Of a stretch of 26,402 nt of DNA, positions 7,186-13,870 are shown piece by piece. The translations under genes and the position numbers were made by a program. This DNA is from JBBRLA01 sp038231615. Its GTDB lineage: Bacteria > Myxococcota_A > Polyangia > Palsa-1104 > JAEUJZ01. Every line of letters begins with the position of its first letter. Within the stretch, counting starts at the first letter, position 1. The stretch covers positions 1 to 26,402 of the forward strand of contig JBBRLA010000023.1 in NCBI GenBank assembly GCA_038231615.1, in the 5' to 3' direction. The notes beneath the pieces were generated by a model. That model worked only from the letters and a program-made list of their open reading frames with translations. It did not search any database and was not told the origin of the DNA.

Positions 7186-7926
7186 CTACCCTTGCGGGGG
7201 CTGGGGATGGCGGCTCTGGCTGATCTGGCGATAGGCGCGGATGATCCGCTGGGATCGCTCCTGCGCCCGCTGCCGGATCTCCTCCGATAGGGTCGCCACC
7301 AGGTCGGGGTGGGACTCCCGCAGCTTCGAGCGGTAGGCGCGCTTCACCTCCGCGTCCGAGGCGGATTCCTGCAGGCCGAGGATCTCGTACGGGTTGGTGC
7401 GCTTGACGGGCGGGGCATCTGCGCCAAGCGCCGGTCCGGGGCCGCCAAAAAGCAGCGGGGAAAACTGGCCGATCACCGAAAGGGCAATCTCCTGGACCAC
7501 CCGCTGGAAGAGCCGCAGCGTCTCGCTGTTCGGCTTCTGCGAGGGGATGGCCTCCATCATCGAGGCCACCAGGGGCGCGAAGACGGGATCGTTCAGCCCG
7601 CGGTGAAAGCCGATGACCTGCCCCTCGAAGAACAGGTAGTAGCCGCGCCGCGCCGCCCGAGGCCGCCGCCGCTCGCGGGTGAAGACCTGGCCCAGCTGCG
7701 GCAGCAGGCTGGCCCGATCGTGCAGCCCCTCCGTCATGATGTAGCCGAAGCGCACCTTTTGACCCAGGCGCTTGGCGAAGTGGTGCACCACCGGCAAGAG
7801 AAACGCCCGCGGCGACGTCGAGCCGAGCAGAAGGATGACCACCCGCCGCGACCCGGCGAAGACCTCCAGGTCGGTCTTGTCGACGATTTCCACGGTGGGG
7901 GCGAGGTAGGGTTCCCCGATGCGCAT
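7186..7926 (-). CDS. Thioredoxin-like/J-domain fusion protein
   Basis: A 246-residue protein; the ATG at 7924-7926 follows GGGAG and begins MRIGEPYLAPTVEIVD. Codons further upstream in this frame give implausible sequence. The C-terminal 60 residues (about 178-236) are a J domain: NPYEILGLQESASDAEVKRAYR, then the diagnostic HPD at 206-208 and a conserved third helix. A J domain stimulates the ATPase of a DnaK-type Hsp70. Residues about 20-125 have the alternation expected of a thioredoxin-like fold (VVILLLGS, VRFGYIMTEG, GYYLFFEGQVIGFHRG) but no CxxC, so that half is probably a binding rather than a redox module; this is inference. There are no zinc-finger or Gly/Phe regions, so it is not a canonical DnaJ. 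The downstream small gene is probably co-transcribed. Confidence 0.8.
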   Translation of the reverse strand: MRIGEPYLAPTVEIVDKTDLEVFAGSRRVVILLLGSTSPRAFLLPVVHHFAKRLGQKVRFGYIMTEGLHDRASLLPQLGQVFTRERRRPRAARRGYYLFFEGQVIGFHRGLNDPVFAPLVASMMEAIPSQKPNSETLRLFQRVVQEIALSVIGQFSPLLFGGPGPALGADAPPVKRTNPYEILGLQESASDAEVKRAYRSKLRESHPDLVATLSEEIRQRAQERSQRIIRAYRQISQSRHPQPPQG

Positions 7927-8339
7927 GTTCTCCCAATCAGTATGACACAAAATTGTCACCCCGGGCGAGCGACAGGTCAATATTTTGGATAAGCAAGAGC
8001 GATGCCCCCGGCACCTGCAAAGGCTGTCTTTGGAGGAACCCGCGAAAGAAACCGGCCGCGCTCCCCGCGTTGCCGAAGCCAGCGACGGAAAAGAGAAAAT
8101 CGGCACCAGGATCACGGCATGTGGGAAAGCGCGACGGGGGTCTTTTTCGCTGCGAAAGACCGCAAAAAATTGCCTGGGCCGGTCCCAAACCGGACAGCGA
8201 TCCTTCCGATTTTTCCGATGTTATCGTTCGGTACACGGTACCGGGTGTGCGCGGCGCGAGTGCGTCCATGTGTCGGGGTGTAGGCAAGGGCGCGGTGGGC
8301 AAAGGTGACGCGGGCGCCGCCATCTTCTACAATTCAGGA
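7927..8339. other. Divergent intergenic region, 413 bases
   Basis: This lies between the J-domain gene (minus) and the helical pair (plus). The plus frame is open across it, but its translation is a basic, low-quality sequence and no start is supported before 8340. It must hold both promoters. A candidate for the minus gene is described at 7943-7980; none could be assigned for the plus genes. CGGTACCG palindromic sequence near 8235-8245 is the only other feature noticed. Confidence 0.5.
7943..7980 (-). promoter_or_regulatory. Candidate promoter with inverted-repeat operator
   Basis: On the minus strand TTGACC (7975-7980) is followed after 18 bases by ACAATT, a weak sigma-70-like pair, about 25-30 bases before the J-domain gene start. 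The -10 overlaps an inverted repeat TGACA-N6-TGTCA (7943-7947 and 7954-7958), which could be an operator. It does not match the CIRCE heat-shock element. Confidence 0.35.
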
Positions 8340-9389
8340 ATGCTCCGCGCATCCGTGGCCACGCCTTCTGAGAACCTGGGCCAACCGGGTTGGTTCCACT
8401 TCATCACCCGGTTCCCACTGGGGATTTTGCCGGTCCTTTTCGGGCTGGTGGTGGGCGAAAGCGGCTGCACCGCGCCCTACTTCGCCAACCTGGCCAGGGA
8501 CTTCAGCGGCACCCTGACCAGCCCCAGCTCCGATCTGTCCCCGATGCTCCGCGGGATCACCTCGGTGTGCCGACACCACGCCGACCTTTTCTACCTGCGC
8601 GCCCGCATCGAGGACCCCGACGATCGGCAGCTGGTGCCCTTCCAGGATCGCTTCACCGCCGGCTTCTCCCACACCCAGAACATTAACGCCCGCTGCACCG
8701 CCCTTGGCGAGAAGGTCAAGAGCTATCAGCTTCTGCACCAGGTCCTTCTGGCCTACGGCTCCGCCCTGCGCTCCCTGGCGGAGACCGAGGGCGTGGACTA
8801 CCACGACAGCTTCCAGCAGGTGGGCCTGGCCCTGAACCGGGCCGCCCTCCAGGTGCGCCCGACCGAGCCGGAACTCGGGTCGATTTCCCTGGAGGGGGCG
8901 GACTCCATCAGCAAGCTCCTGCGCATCGGCCTATCGGTGCGCAGCGAGGCCGACATCCGCAAGGCAATCCGCGCCGCGGCGCTGCCGGTGAAGCACATCC
9001 TGGCCAAGCTGGAGACGGTCAAGGACACCTACGCCGATGGGGTCGCCGAGTACGTGAATGCCTCCCGGGCGCTGATGGCCGAGGCTGAACGGGCCACCCA
9101 GGCCCTACCCCGGGGCGCCTCCGGCAGGCGCTTCGACGTGCTGAGCTACTATCATATGGCCCTGCACAACGAGGACGAAATCGCGAAGCTCCAGGCCACC
9201 GCGCAGGTTTATCGGGCGATCCTGAAAAGCCTCCGTGCCTCGCACGAGCACATGGTCGATGCAGCCAACAGCCGCGTCCCGGCGAAGGAAGCGTTTCGCG
9301 CGGTGCGCCTGGCCACCTGGGACCTGACCATGGAGCTGCAATATATCTATGATGATTTCAACAGCCTCAGGCAGAGAGAGAACCCATGA
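8340..9389 (+). CDS. Hypothetical helical secreted protein, first of a coupled pair
   Basis: A 349-residue protein from the ATG at 8340-8342. AGGA lies immediately before it, which is close, so the exact start is uncertain. Residues 18-38 are hydrophobic (ITRFPLGILPVLFGLVVG), followed by ESGC with Cys43; this could be a signal peptide or a poor lipobox (Glu at -3). The mature part is nearly all helix: long amphipathic stretches such as LLHQVLLAYGSALRSLAETEG and a late segment rich in Ala, Glu and Lys, ending in YDDFNSLRQRENP. No catalytic motif was recognised. Its stop overlaps the next start in ATGA, so the two proteins are made together. It could be a periplasmic scaffold or a helical toxin-like component, but that is speculation. 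Confidence 0.75.
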   Translation: MLRASVATPSENLGQPGWFHFITRFPLGILPVLFGLVVGESGCTAPYFANLARDFSGTLTSPSSDLSPMLRGITSVCRHHADLFYLRARIEDPDDRQLVPFQDRFTAGFSHTQNINARCTALGEKVKSYQLLHQVLLAYGSALRSLAETEGVDYHDSFQQVGLALNRAALQVRPTEPELGSISLEGADSISKLLRIGLSVRSEADIRKAIRAAALPVKHILAKLETVKDTYADGVAEYVNASRALMAEAERATQALPRGASGRRFDVLSYYHMALHNEDEIAKLQATAQVYRAILKSLRASHEHMVDAANSRVPAKEAFRAVRLATWDLTMELQYIYDDFNSLRQRENP

Positions 9390-9778
9390 GCGATGACCCT
9401 GCCGACTCGATGGAGGATGCGGCTGATCGTCCCCACGACCCGCACGCCGACGCGGTGGCCCAGTTGGCGGACGCGCAGGTGCAGGTGCAGCGATCGATCT
9501 TGCTCCTGCAGCCGGTGCGCCCCATCTGGCAGAAGCACTACGACGAGCTGCGACAGGTGCGCGACCGCCTGGAGGAGGCCTTCACCCACGAGCAAATGGA
9601 GCGCCTGCGCGCCGGCAAGTTCGACTTCGGCGGCGATGTCGACAAGCTGAAGGGGGTGATCGACGACCTGGCGAAGGCGACGGAGCGCATGGAGCGCGTG
9701 CAGGAGATTCTAACCTATGTGGCCACCGTCGTCGAGATCGCCACGCAGATCGTGGCCAAGCTGGTGACCTACCTGTGA
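9386..9778 (+). CDS. Hypothetical helical protein, second of a coupled pair
   Basis: A 130-residue protein beginning at the ATG of an ATGA overlap with the preceding gene, which signals translational coupling. The N-terminal 20 residues are acidic and rich in His, Asp and Pro. The rest is heptad-like helix (AVAQLADAQVQVQRSILLL, then YDELRQVRDRLEEAF), and the C-terminal 25 residues are a hydrophobic, amphipathic helix (EILTYVATVVEIATQIVAK). There is no signal peptide. No family was recognised. The protein probably forms a coiled coil and may dock on its partner or on a membrane through the C-terminal helix (inference). The gene ends two bases from the stop of the convergent ArsC/Spx-like gene. 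Confidence 0.75.
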   Translation: MSDDPADSMEDAADRPHDPHADAVAQLADAQVQVQRSILLLQPVRPIWQKHYDELRQVRDRLEEAFTHEQMERLRAGKFDFGGDVDKLKGVIDDLAKATERMERVQEILTYVATVVEIATQIVAKLVTYL

Positions 9779-9780
9779 TT

Positions 9781-10149
9781 CTAAAGGAGCGACTTCCAGC
9801 CTTCCATCTGAGGCCCGGCAAAGACTTCCTTGCCCCGCCGCACGATCGGCGTACGCAAAAGTTCCGCGTCGGAAAGAAGCAGCCGCTCGATGTCGGGGTC
9901 GGTCAGAAGCGCCCTTTTGTGGCCCTTGTCGCGAAAGCGCGCCCCCTCCCGGTCGATCAACGCCAGCCAGCCGAGCCGGGCCGCCATCGTCCGCAGTTCT
10001 CCAGGCGAGGGGCCCTTCTCCTTCACGTCGATCTCCTGGATGCGCACGCCACGCTCCTTGAAGAAGCGCAGCGCCTTGCGCGTCTCGGGGCACTTCTTCA
10101 TCCCGAAGACCTGGATCACGGCCCCTGTAGGGTCCTTTTTTTCGCTCAT
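9781..10149 (-). CDS. ArsC/Spx-family protein (thioredoxin fold)
   Basis: A 122-residue protein from the ATG at 10147-10149. The frame also allows a TTG start at 10161 that would overlap mutS2 by four bases. The N-terminus VIQVFGMKKCPETRKALRFF gives the family pattern: a beta strand, then Cys followed by x-x-Thr-Arg-Lys, and the C-terminal part has LLRTPIVRRGKEVFAG, matching the R-[ST]-P-[IL] region of arsenate reductase-like and Spx-like proteins. There is a single cysteine, so it fits the YffB/ArsC-like branch that uses glutathione or another thiol rather than a Cys pair. Length matches the family. Whether it reduces arsenate cannot be told; no other ars gene is near. It starts eight bases after the mutS2 stop and is likely the last gene of that operon. 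Confidence 0.85.
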   Translation of the reverse strand: MSEKKDPTGAVIQVFGMKKCPETRKALRFFKERGVRIQEIDVKEKGPSPGELRTMAARLGWLALIDREGARFRDKGHKRALLTDPDIERLLLSDAELLRTPIVRRGKEVFAGPQMEGWKSLL

Positions 10150-10157
10150 GGTAAAAC

Positions 10158-12620
10158 TCAACTCAGCTCGATCACCGTAACGCCGTCCCCGCCGTCGGCA
10201 GAGGCGGCGGGGTACATCGCCGACACGCCGGGGTACCCGCGGAAGTGATCGCGGATCGCCCCCCGCAACGCCCCGGTGCCGTGCCCGTGCAAGATGAAGA
10301 TTGCCGGCTGTCCGTCCCGCAGCGCGTCATCCATGAACTTCTCTGAGCGGGACAGCGCCACGTCCACCCGCTCGCCCCGCAGGTCCAGGGTCCCCGCCGC
10401 CGTCCTGGGCGGCCCGCGCCCCGCCGGTTCGCCCGCCGACGATGACGCGGGGGCCATGGCGGACGAAAGCTCCTCGCGCCGCCCGCCCCGGGCCGCCACC
10501 GCTCGCTCCTGCCGGGCCGCCGCCCGCACCATGCCGCCCTCGGGGATGCGCAGTTCGGCAATCTCCACGTTGAGCTTCAACGCGCCCACCTGCACCACCA
10601 CCTTGTCGCGCATCCTGTCGGACATCACCGTGCCGATTCCGCCCAGGCGCGGCACCAGCACCCGCGCCCCGATGACGATCTCTTCCGGGCGGGCCGGTCG
10701 CCCCGCCGGACCCGCCGGCTGCGGCGCCGCCTGGGCGATGTCTTTCGCCAGCCGGTCGATCCGCTGCCGCGCCTGCACCAGCCCCTCGGGCGACGCCTTC
10801 CCCTCGGCCTCTTGCTGGCTCTTCTTCAACTGCGCCTTGGCGTCCTCCAGTTCGCTGCGCGCCCCGCGCAACGCCGCGATGGCGTCGTCGTGGGCGTGCC
10901 GCCGCGCCTTGGAAAGTTCCGCCCGCGCCTGCTCACGCATCGACTGGGCCTGCTCGTCTTGCACCCGGGCCCGCTCCCGATCCGCCGCCGCCTCTCGCTG
11001 AAGCGAGAGCAGCGATTCCCGCTCCCGGGAAAGCACCCGCAAAAGCTCCTCCACCCCGGTCTTGTCGCTGCCCAACAACGCCGTGGCCCGTTCGGTGATG
11101 CGCCCGGGCAGCCCCAGCCGCCGCGCCACCAGCACCGCGCCCGAGGCCCCCGGCACCCCCAGGTGCAGGCGGTAGGTGGGTTGCAGATGTTCCAAATCAT
11201 AGCCGACGCTGGCGTTGACGAAACGCGGGTCCTGCGGCGCCAGCGCCTTCAGCCGGTCGTAGTGGGTGGTGACGATCACCGTGGCGCCCGACTCGGCCAT
11301 CGCCTCCAGCACCGCCTGCGCCAGCGCCGCCCCCTGCTCCGGGTCGGTGCCGCCGGTGATCTCGTCCAGCAGCACCAGCGTCCCCGGGCTGGATCGGGAA
11401 AGGAACGCGCACAGGTTCAGCACGTGGGCCGAGAAACTCGACAGGCTCCGCTCCAGGCTCTGGTCGTCGCCCACATCGGTGAGCACCTCGTCGAAGGCGG
11501 GCATCGACGAACCCTCCTGCACCGGGCAGTGCAGCCCCGATCGGGCCATCAGCGCGCAGAGCCCCGCCAGCTTCAGCGCCACCGTCTTGCCGCCGGCGTT
11601 GGGCCCCGACACCACCAGCGTCCCCGCGGCCGGCACCCGCACGTCGTTGGGCACCACCTGCCCCCCCCCGAGCTGCAAGAGCGGGTGCCGCGCGTTGCGC
11701 AGGTCGATGCCCTTTTCCCCCGGCGGATGAAGCGGCACCGGCGTGGCCCGCAGGTCGGTGGAGAAGCGCGCCGCCCCATCGATCAGGTCCAGCACCGCCA
11801 GCACGTCCAGGTTCTGCCCGATGCGCGAGGCCGCGTGCTGCACCCGCTGGGAAAGGTCCAAAAGGATGCGCCGCTCCTCGTCGGCGACCTCGATCTGCGC
11901 CAGCTTCAGGCGATTGTTCAGGTCGATGATCTCTTCGGGCTCGACGAAGACCGTGGCCCCGGAGCTGCTTTGTCCATGGACGATGCCGCGGACCTTGGAG
12001 CGAGCATCCGCCCGCACCGGCACGACGTAGCGCCCTTCGCGCTGGGTGACGAAGCGGTCCTGGAGGTGCGGCGAGATGTGCCCCTGATCGAGGATGCCGT
12101 CGGCCCGCTGGGACAGCTCGGCGTGCAGGTCCTGGGCGCGGCGACGCAGGCCCCGCAGGGCCGGCGAGGCGTTGTCGCGGAGCTGGCCGCTCTCGTCGAA
12201 GGCGTCGTCGATGGGACCGGAGACCTCGGGCAGCTCGGCGATGAGCGCGGCCCGGCCCAGAAGGCGCGGCGCCCGTTCGGCCCGCGCGGCCAGGTGACGG
12301 CGCAGCCGGGCACCCGCGGACAGGGTGCGCGACACATCGCATAGCTCGTCGGGAAGGAGCAACCCGCCCTTCTCCGCCCGGGACAGGGCCACCCGCAGGT
12401 CGCGCACGCCACCCAGGGAAATCCCATCGCCGCTGTCGGCAAGACCACGGGCCTCGGCGACCTCCCCCTGCATGGCGTGGACGTCAGCCAGCGATTCGAT
12501 GGGCAAAAGCTTCCGGGCCAGGTCGGCGCCACGGTCGGTGTGGCAGCGCTGTGCCAGGTGCGCGAGCAGCACGTCCCAGCCCAGATCGGCGCGGGTCTTT
12601 TCCGAAAGGATTGCGAGCAT
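10158..12620 (-). CDS. mutS2: Endonuclease/ribosome-splitting ATPase MutS2
   Basis: An 820-residue protein of the MutS2 family, close to the usual length of about 780-800. The N-terminal domain is a MutS-type core/clamp (to about residue 320, including VHGQSSSGATVFVEPEEIIDL). The ATPase has Walker A GPNAGGKT at 339-346 and Walker B LVLLDEITGGTDP. A long Ala/Arg/Glu-rich coiled coil follows, then a KOW-like stretch (EEIVIGARVLVPRLGGIGTV) and a C-terminal Smr domain with LDLRGERV and HGHGTGALRG. Known members suppress recombination or split collided ribosomes; which applies here is not visible. The Smr domain keeps its motifs and is likely active. Start is the ATG at 12618-12620; the ribosome binding site is weak. 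It lies 44 bases downstream of the CAP-domain gene and eight bases before the ArsC-like gene. Confidence 0.97.
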   Translation of the reverse strand: MLAILSEKTRADLGWDVLLAHLAQRCHTDRGADLARKLLPIESLADVHAMQGEVAEARGLADSGDGISLGGVRDLRVALSRAEKGGLLLPDELCDVSRTLSAGARLRRHLAARAERAPRLLGRAALIAELPEVSGPIDDAFDESGQLRDNASPALRGLRRRAQDLHAELSQRADGILDQGHISPHLQDRFVTQREGRYVVPVRADARSKVRGIVHGQSSSGATVFVEPEEIIDLNNRLKLAQIEVADEERRILLDLSQRVQHAASRIGQNLDVLAVLDLIDGAARFSTDLRATPVPLHPPGEKGIDLRNARHPLLQLGGGQVVPNDVRVPAAGTLVVSGPNAGGKTVALKLAGLCALMARSGLHCPVQEGSSMPAFDEVLTDVGDDQSLERSLSSFSAHVLNLCAFLSRSSPGTLVLLDEITGGTDPEQGAALAQAVLEAMAESGATVIVTTHYDRLKALAPQDPRFVNASVGYDLEHLQPTYRLHLGVPGASGAVLVARRLGLPGRITERATALLGSDKTGVEELLRVLSRERESLLSLQREAAADRERARVQDEQAQSMREQARAELSKARRHAHDDAIAALRGARSELEDAKAQLKKSQQEAEGKASPEGLVQARQRIDRLAKDIAQAAPQPAGPAGRPARPEEIVIGARVLVPRLGGIGTVMSDRMRDKVVVQVGALKLNVEIAELRIPEGGMVRAAARQERAVAARGGRREELSSAMAPASSSAGEPAGRGPPRTAAGTLDLRGERVDVALSRSEKFMDDALRDGQPAIFILHGHGTGALRGAIRDHFRGYPGVSAMYPAASADGGDGVTVIELS

Positions 12621-12664
12621 CGGGTCAGTCTAGCAAGACTTGTGGCCAGACCCAGCCCTATCCA

Positions 12665-13642
12665 TCAATACTGGTAGCCTTCGCCCTTTCCCTGCGGGTC
12701 GCCGCCCAGGGCGTTCAGGAACGCCGGCTCGGCCAGCACCAGCACCACGTCGATGCGCCCCTGCTGCAAGGGGTCCGGCGACACCTCCTGCGCCCCGCCG
12801 ATGCCGATGGAGGTCACCACCGGAGTGTCCAGGGCGGCGACCTCCCGCACCAGGCGCGCCTCGACGGTGCGCAGCACTACGATCCGCAGGCTGCGGTAGC
12901 GCCCCAGACGCGGCAGGTCGGTGCGCAAAAGCTCCCCCACCCGGGACCGATCGAGCCGCCCCTCGCTGACCGCCCGCGCCGTCCGCCTGGCGTAGGCCGC
13001 GAGCTGCTCGTCCCCTTGCAGGGGCAGCCACCCCTGTGCCTGCCGCTGCTGCTGCACCCGGCGCAGCACCTCGCCCACGGTGCGCGTCGGATCGAAGACC
13101 TCCGGCGGGCGCAGGAAAATCTGGGTTATGTAGAGTTCCCGGTCGCCGTCCTCCAGCAGGTTGATGCGCACGCCGATGCCCAGCTCGGTGGCCAGGGGGT
13201 TCAAGATATTGGCCTTGTGCCCCGGGCTCTGCATCAGGGCAAAGTGGGTCTCGGCAACCGAGTAGGCCCGCGCCACGTTCTCCAGCAGCACCGAGGTGGC
13301 GATGCCGGCCCGGTGCACCCGCGTGGGGGAGTCACCGAAGAGGGCAGAGACGTGCCCGATGAACTGATGGTCGCGCATGTCCAGGCTGTGGGCCCGAGCG
13401 GCCTGCCACAAGCGAGCGTCCCACGAAAGGGCCGGCACGCCGGCACGAATGCGCTCGGCCTTCACCAGGGCGCAGATCTGCTCCTCGGCCAGGGCCTCCT
13501 CCCGGGCGATGCGCTCGGGGGTGGGGAAGGTCGAGGTGGAACGCATGGCGACGGCCGGGCCCGGCGGCAACCAGACCAGCAAGGCCAGCCCGAGTAAGAG
13601 CGCGATCCCCAGAGGCCTCACGGGGCGAAGCGCAGTGTACAT
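12665..13642 (-). CDS. Exported CAP/SCP-domain protein
   Basis: A 325-residue protein with a signal peptide (MYTALRPVRPLGIALLLGLALLV shortened here to its hydrophobic 10-25 core, cleavage near AVA). Residues about 50-160 form a CAP (SCP/PR-1-like) domain: LSWDARLWQAARAHSLDM, a conserved His in FIGH, ENVARAYS and the SPGHKANIL signature. The bacterial CAP domains are extracytoplasmic and of mostly unknown biochemical role; some bind lipids or act as peptidase-like modules. The C-terminal half (170-325) is a second, unrecognised domain with mixed beta/alpha pattern. GAGG lies 12 bases before the ATG at 13640-13642. It is the first gene of a likely operon with mutS2 and the ArsC-like gene, although no functional link between a secreted CAP protein and MutS2 is apparent. 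Confidence 0.9.
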   Translation of the reverse strand: MYTALRPVRPLGIALLLGLALLVWLPPGPAVAMRSTSTFPTPERIAREEALAEEQICALVKAERIRAGVPALSWDARLWQAARAHSLDMRDHQFIGHVSALFGDSPTRVHRAGIATSVLLENVARAYSVAETHFALMQSPGHKANILNPLATELGIGVRINLLEDGDRELYITQIFLRPPEVFDPTRTVGEVLRRVQQQRQAQGWLPLQGDEQLAAYARRTARAVSEGRLDRSRVGELLRTDLPRLGRYRSLRIVVLRTVEARLVREVAALDTPVVTSIGIGGAQEVSPDPLQQGRIDVVLVLAEPAFLNALGGDPQGKGEGYQY

Positions 13643-13722
13643 GAGAACAGTCTACCTCTTCAAGCGGCACAGTCCAGCGGGCCAAACCGGGCGGATCGGC
13701 GGGGCCGTCCGGCGGGCGAAAT

Positions 13723-13738
13723 CGGCCCAGATGGGCCG
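13723..13738. repeat. Small perfect hairpin in the divergent spacer
   Basis: CGGCCC (13723-13728) and GGGCCG (13733-13738) form a perfect 6-bp stem around AGAT, in the spacer between the CAP-domain and M13 peptidase genes. It has no T run and sits far from both starts; its role is unknown. Confidence 0.4.
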
Positions 13739-13870
13739 GTTGACGGGCGATCGAACGGGCGCATCCCGTGACGCCAGCGGGGCGGGCCGTGGATTGTTCT
13801 TGAATCCTTCATGAAACTGAGCAACCTCTGGTGCCACTGTAGGAGAACCCTAAAACTTGCGAGGCGATGC

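Noticed and set aside
7163..7936. Upstream part of the minus ORF that ends at 6836
   Set aside because: It overlaps the J-domain gene in another frame and is Arg/Ala/Gly-rich; only the last 108 codons look like protein.
9781..10149. Arsenic resistance operon
   Set aside because: Only a single ArsC/Spx-like gene with one cysteine is present and its neighbours are mutS2 and an unknown pair, with no arsR, arsB or acr3.
10812..12344. 510-codon plus-strand ORF opposite mutS2
   Set aside because: High GC keeps antisense frames open; the sequence is His/Arg/Gln-rich with no motifs, while mutS2 is unmistakable.
13811..13870. Earlier ATG start for the M13 peptidase
   Set aside because: It lacks a ribosome binding site and places Cys- and Arg-rich residues before the signal sequence; the ATG at 13871 fits better, though the earlier start is not excluded.
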